Shown here: positions 29,461 to 37,954 of the stretch, piece by piece
Layout of the letters: the number at the start of each line of letters is the position of its first letter
Numbering within the stretch: the first letter of the stretch is position 1
Source: Desulfatibacillum aliphaticivorans DSM 15576
Lineage (GTDB): Bacteria; Desulfobacterota; Desulfobacteria; Desulfobacterales; Desulfatibacillaceae
Assembly: GCF_000429905.1 (NCBI RefSeq)
Contig: NZ_AUCT01000028.1
Coordinates: forward strand, 29,586-93,585
Length of the DNA: 64,000 nt
Direction: 5' to 3'
The notes under the pieces: model-generated
Told to the model about the DNA's origin: nothing
The model's database searches: none
What the model saw: only the letters and a program-made list of their open reading frames with translations
Position numbers and translations under genes: made by a program

Positions 29461-31467
29461 CTATTTAAACGTCTCCGCCACGGTTTCCAGGTCCAGGTTT
29501 TTCATCCTGGCCGGATGGGGCTTGCCGGTTTCCCAGTCCCAGCCCATTTCTGCGTAATAGTACTTGCCCAGGGCGTCCATATCCAGGGTGAGGTTTTTGT
29601 ACGGCCCTGCCTTGAGAGGCGGATTGCCGTAGACCCTGCCGTGGGGCAAATTTTTGGCCTCGTTAATGCCTTCCCGCACGTTGAATGCGTGGCGCAATTG
29701 ATGGACCCGTTCGCCAATGGCCAGGTATTCGTCCGGAGTGAAGTCGAATCCCGTCGCCGCGTTCAGCCACTTCACCACGGGCATGCCGCCGCCGACCTGG
29801 GTGCCGAACAGGCACAACCCGCTGCAATCCACGAGCATTTTAAAATAGGTGTCAATGGCGATGCCCTTGGCTTTGTTGTCGGTGCGGTATTTTTCCTTGT
29901 CCGTGAAGAACTGGGCCGGCTTGTCCGCGCTGGGGAACTGCTTTTCCAACTCCTGCAGGTCCAGGTACATGTTGGAGCAGATGGTGTGGCGGCCGGGGGA
30001 AGGGTCGCAGTAGTAGGCCATGCCGTATCCGATATCCATGCGCGGATCATGCATGGGAGGCTCCACGCCGCCGCAATGTACGGCGTATTCATCGGAGCCT
30101 TTTTGGATGCGTTCCGACGCGACTTTCACGCCTTCGGCCAGGACGTCGCCGATCCCCTCCCGGTTGATGATCATTTCGGTCAGGCGGATCAAGGCTTCGC
30201 CGTCGCCCCAGGCCAGCTTGACGCCGTTGGTGTCCTTTTCGGTCAAAAGGCCGTTTTCAAAGCATTCCACGGCGAAGGAGCACACGGCGCCGCAGGAGAT
30301 GGTGTCTATCCCGGCCCGGTTGCACATGTCGTTGAGCTTGAAAATGGAGTACACGTCATTGTTCAGGGCCATGCCGCCAAAGGCGCAAATGCTTTCGTAT
30401 TCCGGCTTGTGGGTTTCGGCCAATTGATGGGGGCCTTTGTCCACTTTCATGATTCCGCCGCACTGAATCGGGCAGGAATAGCAGCCGTATTTTTTCTTCT
30501 GGAATTGAAGCACGGCGTCCGGCCCGATGGCCTTGACCGTGGACAGGGGGAAATCCTTGCATCCCGAGCCGCCCCAGTTTTTGATGGGGCTGTCGCCGGA
30601 TTCCGCGCTCATGGCGGTCAGGCCCGGCGTACCGAATTTTCTCAGGATGGTGCGCCATAAAAAAGAAGGCTGCCGGGGATAAATGGGCAGCACCCGGGTA
30701 ATCCAGCCGGTGAGGGCCAAACTGTTCCCGTCCAGGACTTTTTCCAAAAAACGCATTTTTCCAAGGTTTTCGCGATACTCCTTGGTCAACTCCTTCATGA
30801 CGTCTTTTTGGACGGCGCCCACACGCTTTTTACCCGCGGCAACCACGGCCTTGAGATTCTTGGAGCCCATGACCCCTCCCAGGCCGCTGCGGGCGGCGAT
30901 CCTGCCTCCGTCATTGCAAATGCCGGCAAACCGGCACTTGTTTTCCCCGGCCTGGCCGATGGAAGCGACCTGTACCCGTTTGCCGTGCTTGGCTTTCAGG
31001 TATTCCTCGGTTTCAATAATATCCTTGCCCCAGATCTCGCCGGCGTCCTCAATCAGAACGTCCTTGCCGTCCAGGTACAGATACACCGGCTTTTCCGCCG
31101 CGCCGTAAAAAAAGACGGCGTCCACCTGGCAGCGTTTTAAAAAAGGCGCAAAATACCCGCCGCAGTTGGAGTCTCCCCAACCGCCCGACAACGGCGACTT
31201 GCCCACCACGGTAAAGCGTCCGGTAAAGAGCGAGGGCGTATCCGTCAAAACGCCGGTGGTGAAGCCCAGAATGTTGTCAGGCCCCAACGGGTCCACGCCG
31301 GGTTTCAGGCGCTCCCAAAGCACCTTGGCGCCCAAGCCCACCCCGGACAAATATTTGGCGTACACTTCCCTGTCCAGGTCTTCGTATTCGAAACTTCCTT
31401 CCGTCAGATTTACGTGAAGGATTCTTCCCCAAAATCCAGTTCCGGCTTTTCCTTTTTCCACTGCCAT
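29461..31467 (-). CDS. Tungsten-dependent aldehyde:ferredoxin oxidoreductase family protein
   Basis: 668 residues, slightly longer than the usual 600-640. The AOR N-terminal domain is clear: GFWGRILHVNLTEGSF, LSGVGLGAKVLWERL and FTGRFTVVGKSPLSGGWGDSNCGGYF, which binds the bis-pterin. Cluster ligands are C-x2-C-x3-C in CYSCPIQCGG plus a late Cys in DCSGLCLFG. The family oxidises aldehydes to acids with ferredoxin using a W- or Mo-bispterin cofactor plus a 4Fe-4S cluster, in the cytoplasm of anaerobes. GGAAGGATC precedes the ATG. It is divergent from an SCP2-like protein and an iron alcohol dehydrogenase, suggesting alcohol/aldehyde/acid interconversion of a lipid-derived compound. The substrate is not resolved. 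Confidence 0.93.
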   Translation of the reverse strand: MAVEKGKAGTGFWGRILHVNLTEGSFEYEDLDREVYAKYLSGVGLGAKVLWERLKPGVDPLGPDNILGFTTGVLTDTPSLFTGRFTVVGKSPLSGGWGDSNCGGYFAPFLKRCQVDAVFFYGAAEKPVYLYLDGKDVLIEDAGEIWGKDIIETEEYLKAKHGKRVQVASIGQAGENKCRFAGICNDGGRIAARSGLGGVMGSKNLKAVVAAGKKRVGAVQKDVMKELTKEYRENLGKMRFLEKVLDGNSLALTGWITRVLPIYPRQPSFLWRTILRKFGTPGLTAMSAESGDSPIKNWGGSGCKDFPLSTVKAIGPDAVLQFQKKKYGCYSCPIQCGGIMKVDKGPHQLAETHKPEYESICAFGGMALNNDVYSIFKLNDMCNRAGIDTISCGAVCSFAVECFENGLLTEKDTNGVKLAWGDGEALIRLTEMIINREGIGDVLAEGVKVASERIQKGSDEYAVHCGGVEPPMHDPRMDIGYGMAYYCDPSPGRHTICSNMYLDLQELEKQFPSADKPAQFFTDKEKYRTDNKAKGIAIDTYFKMLVDCSGLCLFGTQVGGGMPVVKWLNAATGFDFTPDEYLAIGERVHQLRHAFNVREGINEAKNLPHGRVYGNPPLKAGPYKNLTLDMDALGKYYYAEMGWDWETGKPHPARMKNLDLETVAETFK

Positions 31468-31933
31468 GATCCTTCCCCCCCCCTATAAATATTTTGTTAC
31501 GGACCCGTTGAAAAAAAGCCCATACAAGCACAATCCGTAAGACAAAAAATGACTACCTTCGGCAAGTAAAATCAAGAAAGGATTGTGCGCGGCCCGGGAT
31601 TGGAGCTTTTATCCTGAGCGACCTTAAAAAATGCCTAACACAGACATGACCCGTGGTCAATAGCTCCGTAGGGTTATTCCCCGTCCAAAAGCGAAAAAAA
31701 GTCGCCGCACAAAACCCATTAAGAATACAAAAAATTCTAATTGTATCATGAAATATCAGGCTATTCCTCGGAATGATTTGTCAAGAAAAACGCCCCCCTT
31801 GATCTCCGGCTTGACTGCGGGTGGAAATTCATGCATGGTACGCTATAAGTCTTTTTTCCAAGCGGCGAGTTTTTAAAGGCCTTGACAGACTGCCGCAATA
31901 CTACCCTTACAATTACTAGGATAGGAGTTAGTC
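31468..31933. other. Divergent promoter region upstream of the aldehyde oxidoreductase and SCP2-like genes
   Basis: About 465 bp, AT-rich in the middle. It contains a 9-bp inverted repeat GCACAATCC (31528-31536) / GGATTGTGC (31580-31588) with a 43-bp spacer, near the oxidoreductase start, which could be an operator or a looped regulator site. A TTGACA hexamer at 31882-31887 faces the SCP2-like gene, but no -10 box is at proper spacing. No gene seen. Confidence 0.5.
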
Positions 31934-32488
31934 ATGAATGAGAACATGGTTTCTCACAGGTGGAAACCGCGAAAAAAGAGGGGGAAGACCTTCATGATTC
32001 AGGCGGGCCTCTTTCTTTTGGGCCGCGCTCTGGAGGCGTCCGCAGTCCTGGACAAGGACGCGCGCGCGGAGGTCGCAGAATGGAACGATCCCATGACCAT
32101 CATGCTTCACGTCCATTCCCAAGGCCCCACCATGGTGCTGAAAAAGGAAAACGGGATTTTGCGCTACGCCGGGTCAACGCCTGTGGAAGCGGACCTCACT
32201 ATCTTTTTCAAAAACCTGGAATCGGCTTTTTTAATTTTTTCCGGACAAATGGGCTCCCCCCAAGGTTCTGCGGAGCATAGAGTCTCCCTCAAGGGGGACG
32301 CCAGCCAGGCCATGAGCCTCATCCGCTGCATGGACATCGCCCAGGCCTACTTGTTTCCCAAGTTTATTGCGAAAAACGTTTTAAAATCAGTGCCTCCCAT
32401 GACCCTGAAACGGGCCGGAATTCGCGCGGCCATCCTGGGCGTGGGCTTGCCCGTGGGGCTTGGAAAATTCGCAAGGCTTGTCCGGTAA
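31934..32488 (+). CDS. SCP2-like putative lipid-binding protein
   Basis: 184 residues, ATG with AGGAG at 6-base spacing. The pattern of a central strand-rich segment (MTIMLHVHSQGPTMVLKKENG, then PVEADLTIFFKNLESAFLIFSGQMG) followed by SLKGDASQAMSLIRCMDIAQAYLFPKFIA resembles SCP2-type proteins in which the last helices close over a lipid tunnel. The similarity is recognisable but weak. It is followed by the iron alcohol dehydrogenase 52 bp downstream on the same strand. A role in presenting a hydrophobic alcohol or aldehyde to the neighbouring enzymes is an inference. Confidence 0.62.
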   Translation: MNENMVSHRWKPRKKRGKTFMIQAGLFLLGRALEASAVLDKDARAEVAEWNDPMTIMLHVHSQGPTMVLKKENGILRYAGSTPVEADLTIFFKNLESAFLIFSGQMGSPQGSAEHRVSLKGDASQAMSLIRCMDIAQAYLFPKFIAKNVLKSVPPMTLKRAGIRAAILGVGLPVGLGKFARLVR

Positions 32489-32540
32489 ATTATGTCGCCT
32501 CAGGCGGCGGGAAAACGACTAAAAAAAAGGAGCAGGATAA

Positions 32541-33731
32541 ATGATACCTTCCTATTATGAATATTATAATCCGGTCAAAGTGGTGGCTGGCAATAAAGCG
32601 GTGGACAATCTTCCTTACGAGCTGGAGCAACTGGGCGCCAAACGGCCCCTGGTGGTCACGGATCAAGGCGTTGTGGGCGCAGGCCTCATGCAGATAGTGG
32701 CTGACGCCTTTCTCGGCCAGGAGGCGGTGCTGGCGGCGGTTTACGAAGACACGCCCCCCGATTCCTCAGTGGAGGTCGTTAACGAAGTGGCCAAACTCTA
32801 TCGCAAAAACAAGTGCGACTCCATTGTGGGGCTTGGCGGCGGATCGGCCATTGATACGGCCAAGGCCGTGAACATCGTGGTCACCGAAGACGTGGACGAC
32901 CTCATCAAACTCATGGGCGCCGAGGTCCTTAAAAAAGAGTTGCAGCCTTTTATCGCCATTCCCACAACTGCGGGAACCGGGTCCGAGGTCACCCTGGTGG
33001 CCGTGGTGGCCGACACCAAAAGAGGCATCAAAATGCCTTTCACTTCCTATCATCTGTTGCCCAGAGTGGCGATTCTGGACCCCCGCATGACCCTGACCAT
33101 GCCGCCTAAAATTACGGCGGCCACGGGCATGGACGCCATGACTCACGCCGTGGAAGCCTACACCTGCATCCAGAAAAATCCCCTGAGCGACGCCCATGCC
33201 ACGGCAGCCATCGCCCTGATTCGGGACAACCTTCTCACCGCCGTGGAAAAAGGCTCCAACAAGGCGGCCCGCTTCGCCATGGCCAACGCATCCTTGCTGG
33301 CCGGCGCGGCCTTTTCCAACGCCATGGTGGGCATCGTCCACGCCCTGGCCCACGGATTGGGCGGCGTGTGCCACGTGCCCCACGGCGTGGCGAACACCAT
33401 TTTCCTGCCTTTCGGCATGGAGTTCAACTTGGATAAAACCGGCGATCTCTACGGAGAATTGCTTCTGCCCCTGGCCGGAGAAGACATTTACTTAAATACT
33501 CCGAAAAAAGACCGCCCGGCTCGGGCTGTGGAGGCGGTGCGCGACCTGAATCGCCGGCTGAACAAAGCCTGCGGGCTGCCCATAACCCTGAAGCAGGCGG
33601 GCGTGCCCCTGGACAAACTGGAAGAGGCGGCGACGGCCGTGCTCAACGACGGGGCCGTGACGTACAATCCCAAAGCCGTGAGTTACGAAGACGCCCTGTC
33701 CATAGTGAAAGCGGCTTACGACTGGTTGTAA
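32541..33731 (+). CDS. Iron-containing (group III) alcohol dehydrogenase
   Basis: 396 residues. NAD(P)-dependent oxidation of primary alcohols or the reverse aldehyde reduction, with Fe2+ at the active site. Visible: dinucleotide-binding GLGGGSAIDTAKAVN, IPTTAGTGSEVT, and metal ligands Asp and His in ATGMDAMTHAVEAY, His in VHALAHGLGG and His in CHVPHGVAN. Length is normal for the family. AAAAGGAGC upstream of the ATG is a good ribosome-binding site. It probably shares a transcript with the SCP2-like gene and ends at a terminator. With the divergent aldehyde oxidoreductase it could complete a two-step alcohol-to-acid route. Confidence 0.95.
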   Translation: MIPSYYEYYNPVKVVAGNKAVDNLPYELEQLGAKRPLVVTDQGVVGAGLMQIVADAFLGQEAVLAAVYEDTPPDSSVEVVNEVAKLYRKNKCDSIVGLGGGSAIDTAKAVNIVVTEDVDDLIKLMGAEVLKKELQPFIAIPTTAGTGSEVTLVAVVADTKRGIKMPFTSYHLLPRVAILDPRMTLTMPPKITAATGMDAMTHAVEAYTCIQKNPLSDAHATAAIALIRDNLLTAVEKGSNKAARFAMANASLLAGAAFSNAMVGIVHALAHGLGGVCHVPHGVANTIFLPFGMEFNLDKTGDLYGELLLPLAGEDIYLNTPKKDRPARAVEAVRDLNRRLNKACGLPITLKQAGVPLDKLEEAATAVLNDGAVTYNPKAVSYEDALSIVKAAYDWL

Positions 33732-33753
33732 GGGCAGGTTTTAGCCGTGCTTC

Positions 33754-33778
33754 AACCGCAATTAAACTGCGTTTTTTT
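33754..33778 (+). terminator. Probable terminator after the alcohol dehydrogenase gene
   Basis: Stem AACCGCA / TGCGTT with one bulged C and loop ATTAAAC, followed by five further T residues. The stem is short but the U-tract is good, and it lies 23 bp after the stop codon. Confidence 0.55.
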
Positions 33779-33933
33779 GCGGCATTTTTGCCTTTACCAA
33801 TTGCGCCCGTCGTGATACTATCCTAATCGTTGGGATTTCCGTTAGTTAGGCGGTCGAGGCCTCCCCCATGCCGGGGATTTGCGCCGGATCGCCAAAAAGG
33901 CGGGGCTTTGCAGGCCGCGCCAGGTGCGTATAC

Positions 33934-36267
33934 ATGATAGATAGAAACATCGTTCTGGACAATGAAGCGGAACAACTGTTTCGCGATTTGGGCGGCGTCG
34001 ACGCCGGGAATAACCTTTCTCCCGCCAAGGCGGCCAATGGACTGGCGGAAGCTTTGCACGACGAGGAGAAACGCCGGGACGCCTGGCGCTTGCTTATGGT
34101 GGACTACGCTTTTGAGTTTACCATGTTCATCCAGACGGCCCAGTCCGGCTCGTTGCAAAAAACCAGGGAATCCATCAACCGGATCATGGAGAATCTCCGC
34201 AAACTTTCCACCATGCCGGATCATGGAGAATGGCTGGTTCTAAAATATTTGGGCCGGGTCATTTCCGGGGCCGGATCCGCGTCGAAGCGCTATGATTTTA
34301 TTATGCGTTACGGCGCCCTGTTCCTGGATATTCCCCAAATTAAGGATACGGCCAGGCGCCTGGGCGTTACGGCCTCCCACATGCCCTCCAAGGCCACCAC
34401 AGCCTTTGAATATCTGGGCAAGATCGGTTTGGGCGGCTTTGTCATCCATATGGGCAAGTGGACCGATGAAGACAGGAAAAACGTCTCCAAGTCAATGGAG
34501 CTTTTGGCGGGTTACTGGTACGCTTTGGCCCTTCAATCGGGCGAGGTTCCTAAAGATCCCGGAGAAAAAGAAAATGCGCCCAAGCTGACTCCAACGCCCA
34601 TCGTTACGGATGAAAAAGGCCGGCCCGACCCCAACCTTTCTCTGCTGGCCGCCTACAGCGGGGTCAAGGTCAAAGCGCTTACCCAACTGGTGCAAAAAAT
34701 CAGCGTTATGCTGGCGAGGGCCAAGCAGGGCGACCCCTTGGAGCAGTTTACAGGCGTTTATGAAACCATTTTCGCCTTTAAAAAATTAAAAGCCCAGCTT
34801 AAGCGCCCGCCTTTGGAAATAAACAGCGTGCGCTGGCTGATTACGGACCACCCGGCCGAGCCGGTCTCCCGGTTCAAGGCCAAGCTCACCCGGATCATTC
34901 AAAGCGAATTCGGGCTGCAGCCGCAAAAAGTCGCCCGGACCCTGCACAGCCTGTACGCAGACGATTACGGATCTGTGGACGCCTACGTTTTGGGCGAACG
35001 GCTGGCCCTGGCCTCCGACGTGATCAACGCCGTGGAAACCGGCATGTCCCAAAAGAACGGTTTGGCCGCCGACCTGGACATGGAAGGGGAGTCCCTGATT
35101 ATAGATATTCTTGGAAGCGTGGAAAGCCGCCTGGATCTGGTCCCCGACGAGGTGTATTACAGCATCAATATTTCAGGGGACGTTATGGTGGCCGCCAGCT
35201 TGTTTGAAAACGACTCCATATCCGCCACCCTGGATCACAAGTTGTTGGATCTTTTGGCGTTCTTTTCGCAGCGTTCCATCACGAAGAACAAAATCAAAAA
35301 AATGGTGGAAAACCCCATTGAGTTTGAAACCATTGATTTCCAAACCATTGCCCGGGACTTTTCCATCACGGTGAAGGACGCCGAGGACTTGGTGACCTTG
35401 CTCAGGGGATGCTTCGACCCCATGGGCGGTTTTTTACGCAGGGAATTTGAGCGAAACATTCCGGCTTTTTCCCGGCACGAAAAAAAGGTCTTTGAATTCC
35501 TATGGTATTATCTCAAGGAAATCATGGACAGGCACGACCGCATCGCCTACTTGAACGCCTTGCAATTGCTCATTGACCGTATGAAAATGCGCAAGCAGGG
35601 CCTGGAAGTCCTGCTCAAGGATTTCTGCCACGATCCTGAAAATGTCACCTTTTACGACCGGAACGCGCTCATGCTGTCCACCTTGCTGCTGCGGAAATAC
35701 AACAAGGAGCTTCATAACGACATTGAGATCACTCCCGAGGAGGTTCTCAGGGTTAAAGAGGGGCTCGACCCGCAGGCCGTGGCCTTCGCCGATAATTTCA
35801 TCGAGCAGAACAAGGACGCGTTTTTCAGAAAGGTTCGGAGCATCCACAGGTCCTTGAAAGACACCCTGGATCCCTTTGGAACCAGGGATCCCATGCCGGC
35901 AAGGTACATCCTGACCCTGGAGAGGGAGGTGTACATCCTCCTTTCCCTGGTGGGCGGGGCCACCGCGCGCGCCGTCTTGCGCAGCGCGGGCAGGGAATAC
36001 GGCAACCCGGACGCGGACGTGTGGCGGCTTAAATACAGCAGTGACCAGCTTCCTGGTTTGCTGCAGATTTTTCAGGTGATTATTCGCGCCATTGGGAGGG
36101 TGGGAACCACGTCGGACCTGGTGTTCCTTAAGGAACTCCGCTCCAGCGAAACCTCCTTTTACGCTATCAGCAAGGAAGCCAATTTTAAGGGATTGCTGAG
36201 AAGGGCCATGGGGTGGGTGGAGGATTCCATGTCCTCCGTCACCCGGAATAAGGGGCCCGTAAAATGA
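33934..36267 (+). CDS. Large cytoplasmic protein of unknown function at the head of the chemosensory operon
   Basis: 777 residues from the ATG of MIDRNIVLDNEAEQLF, which has AGGTG 7 bases upstream; an in-frame ATG at 33868 adds 22 residues of poor composition. No signal peptide, membrane helix or catalytic motif that I recognise. The sequence is largely helical and charged, with predicted helical stretches throughout (for example ESINRIMENLRKL, FEFLWYYLKEIMDRHDR). Its stop overlaps the Nudix gene start (ATGA), so translation is probably coupled, tying it to the signalling operon. It could be a scaffold or regulator; I cannot assign a family. Confidence 0.8.
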   Translation: MIDRNIVLDNEAEQLFRDLGGVDAGNNLSPAKAANGLAEALHDEEKRRDAWRLLMVDYAFEFTMFIQTAQSGSLQKTRESINRIMENLRKLSTMPDHGEWLVLKYLGRVISGAGSASKRYDFIMRYGALFLDIPQIKDTARRLGVTASHMPSKATTAFEYLGKIGLGGFVIHMGKWTDEDRKNVSKSMELLAGYWYALALQSGEVPKDPGEKENAPKLTPTPIVTDEKGRPDPNLSLLAAYSGVKVKALTQLVQKISVMLARAKQGDPLEQFTGVYETIFAFKKLKAQLKRPPLEINSVRWLITDHPAEPVSRFKAKLTRIIQSEFGLQPQKVARTLHSLYADDYGSVDAYVLGERLALASDVINAVETGMSQKNGLAADLDMEGESLIIDILGSVESRLDLVPDEVYYSINISGDVMVAASLFENDSISATLDHKLLDLLAFFSQRSITKNKIKKMVENPIEFETIDFQTIARDFSITVKDAEDLVTLLRGCFDPMGGFLRREFERNIPAFSRHEKKVFEFLWYYLKEIMDRHDRIAYLNALQLLIDRMKMRKQGLEVLLKDFCHDPENVTFYDRNALMLSTLLLRKYNKELHNDIEITPEEVLRVKEGLDPQAVAFADNFIEQNKDAFFRKVRSIHRSLKDTLDPFGTRDPMPARYILTLEREVYILLSLVGGATARAVLRSAGREYGNPDADVWRLKYSSDQLPGLLQIFQVIIRAIGRVGTTSDLVFLKELRSSETSFYAISKEANFKGLLRRAMGWVEDSMSSVTRNKGPVK

Positions 36268-37127
36268 CGCAACCCCAGGCGAACGGCAAACAAACAGGCG
36301 TCCTGGACGCTTCGACGGTCATCCTTGTGCGGGACGGGGAGCAGGGGCCCGAAGTCTTTCTGGTCTCCAGAACTGCGTCAGCCAAGTCTTTTGCCGGGGC
36401 TCACGTTTTTCCCGGAGGCGTTGTGGACAAAAATGACGCAGACCCGGATTTGACCCTCTATGCGCAACAGCCCGAAACCAAGGGCCTGGAAGGCTTCTTG
36501 GGGGAAGGCGCACAAGCATTGGGATTATATTTCTGCGCCCTTCGGGAGACCTTTGAAGAATCCGGAGTGCTTTTCGCCTCCGGCCTTCCCTCCGAGGGAG
36601 TCCGCGCCTTGTGGAAGTACAGAAACCCTCTGGGAAAAGGGGAAATTCCCCTGGCGCAAATGGTCAAGGATACGGATTTACGCCTGCGCCCGGACAGGCT
36701 GGCGCCTCACAGGCGCTGGATTACTCCGGAGCATATTAAAAAAAGATGGGATACGCGATTTTTTCTGGCCAAGCTGCCCGAGGGGCAGGAGCCTGCGGCG
36801 GATGAAGGGGAGGTGACGCAGGGCTTGTGGATCCGGCCGGAAAAGGGTCTGGAGGAATACCAGGCGGGCAGGTTGAACCTCATGCCGCCCACGTTCATGA
36901 ACTTGTGGGCTTTATGCGGCAAAAAGAACGCGGATGAAATCCTGGCGGCCAGCGAAAACCAGGAAATCAGTCCGGTTCTGCCTCAACCCTTCGCGAAAGG
37001 GGAGGTCATGGGCCTGCTGCTTCCCCATGACCCGGAATACAGCATTCCGGAGTACAAACAACCCCCCCGCACGGACGAACCCTCGCGGATCGTAATGGAA
37101 AACGGCAGGTGGATGCCCTGTCTGTAA
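36264..37127 (+). CDS. Nudix hydrolase, NUDT19-like
   Basis: 287 residues. Nudix enzymes cleave nucleoside diphosphates linked to another group. The Nudix box is split: FPGGVVDKND, then an insertion of about 40 residues, then ALRETFEESGVLF, giving the catalytic RExxEES core. This split is typical of NUDT19-like enzymes, which hydrolyse CoA and acyl-CoAs, but here the substrate is unproven. It starts in an ATGA overlap with the upstream gene and is followed two bases after its stop by the STAS gene. Why a Nudix enzyme sits in a chemosensory operon is unclear. Confidence 0.86.
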   Translation: MTQPQANGKQTGVLDASTVILVRDGEQGPEVFLVSRTASAKSFAGAHVFPGGVVDKNDADPDLTLYAQQPETKGLEGFLGEGAQALGLYFCALRETFEESGVLFASGLPSEGVRALWKYRNPLGKGEIPLAQMVKDTDLRLRPDRLAPHRRWITPEHIKKRWDTRFFLAKLPEGQEPAADEGEVTQGLWIRPEKGLEEYQAGRLNLMPPTFMNLWALCGKKNADEILAASENQEISPVLPQPFAKGEVMGLLLPHDPEYSIPEYKQPPRTDEPSRIVMENGRWMPCL

Positions 37128-37128
37128 A

Positions 37129-37461
37129 ATGGGAAAAGAAGACCAAATGGAAGACAATCAGGCGCCCGCTCCCAGAAATTTTTCCGTGTCCCAGGACATG
37201 GACGGCGTTTACGTCCTCAAGGGCGAACTGACCATCCACGACCTGGAATACCTGAAGGAATTCCTGGAGTCCTCCGCGATTCGATCCGGCAAGGTGGCGC
37301 TCTCGTTTTCCGAATTGGTCTTCGCCGATACGGCGTCATTGCAATTTTTGGCGTCCTTTAAACGGGGCATGGGAATCGCCCATGGACTGGTCATTGAAGG
37401 CCTTTCGCCCGAAATGGAAAAGATCCTGCGGATCAGCGGACTGGCCGCCCATCTGCTATAG
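37129..37461 (+). CDS. STAS domain protein (anti-sigma-factor-antagonist type)
   Basis: 110 residues. The SpoIIAA-like STAS fold is visible: VYVLKGELTIHDLEYLKEFLE, LSFSELVFADTASLQFLASF, then GLVIEGLSPEMEKILRISGLAAHLL. In antagonists the phosphorylated residue lies in a D-S/T-S-G-like loop; here ADTASLQ offers Thr or Ser. Stand-alone STAS proteins are common in environmental che operons, as partners of receivers or CheA. An alternative start at codon 7 (37147) is possible. There is no serine kinase or phosphatase next to it. Confidence 0.84.
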   Translation: MGKEDQMEDNQAPAPRNFSVSQDMDGVYVLKGELTIHDLEYLKEFLESSAIRSGKVALSFSELVFADTASLQFLASFKRGMGIAHGLVIEGLSPEMEKILRISGLAAHLL

Positions 37462-37570
37462 GACGCCGAAGAGCTTCTTTTTGGTTGCACGCACAGGAAG
37501 ATTGAGCGCATAGCACACACAAGCCGCCAGGCGGGGCCGGACGGCTGCAGCGCCGCCAGGATGGAGAACC

Positions 37571-37954
37571 ATGCAAAAGCATATTCTGGTAGTAGACGAC
37601 TCTCCCACCATCAGGTCTTCGGTTTCCTTTTGCCTGCGCAACGCTGGCTACGAGGTGGCCATGGCCGAGGATGGAGAGGACGCCCTGGAAGTTTTAAGCA
37701 CCATGCGAAGGGAGGGAAACGTTCCGTCCCTGATCCTTACGGATATCAACATGCCTAAAATGGACGGCATCACTTTTATCGGCAAGGTTAAGCAAACCGA
37801 GTTCAAATTCCTGCCCATATTGGTGCTGACCACCGAATCCGAAAGGGACATGATAGAAAAAGGCAAGGCCGCCGGCGCCTCCGGCTGGCTGATCAAGCCT
37901 TTTCACCCGGAACAGCTGTTGTGGGCCATTAAAAAACTCATGTGGACCAGATGA
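37571..37954 (+). CDS. CheY-like single-domain response regulator
   Basis: 127 residues consisting only of a receiver domain: acidic pair DD in LVVDDSPTIRSS, phosphoacceptor Asp in LTDINMPKMDG, Thr in VLTTESE, and Lys in WLIKPFHPE. GGAGAACC precedes the ATG. The ATG of cheA overlaps the stop codon (ATGA), so the two are made together and this receiver is a likely direct acceptor of CheA phosphate. No output domain is present, so it acts by protein contact. Confidence 0.93.
   Translation: MQKHILVVDDSPTIRSSVSFCLRNAGYEVAMAEDGEDALEVLSTMRREGNVPSLILTDINMPKMDGITFIGKVKQTEFKFLPILVLTTESERDMIEKGKAAGASGWLIKPFHPEQLLWAIKKLMWTR

Noticed and set aside
29338..30660. 440-residue plus-strand frame opposite the aldehyde oxidoreductase
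   Set aside because: Antisense to a gene with complete metal and cofactor motifs; starts within the repeat and terminator region.
31882..31913. Sigma-70 promoter for the SCP2-like gene (TTGACA and TACAAT)
   Set aside because: Spacing between the hexamers is 20 bp, too long for a normal promoter; mentioned only in the intergenic entry.
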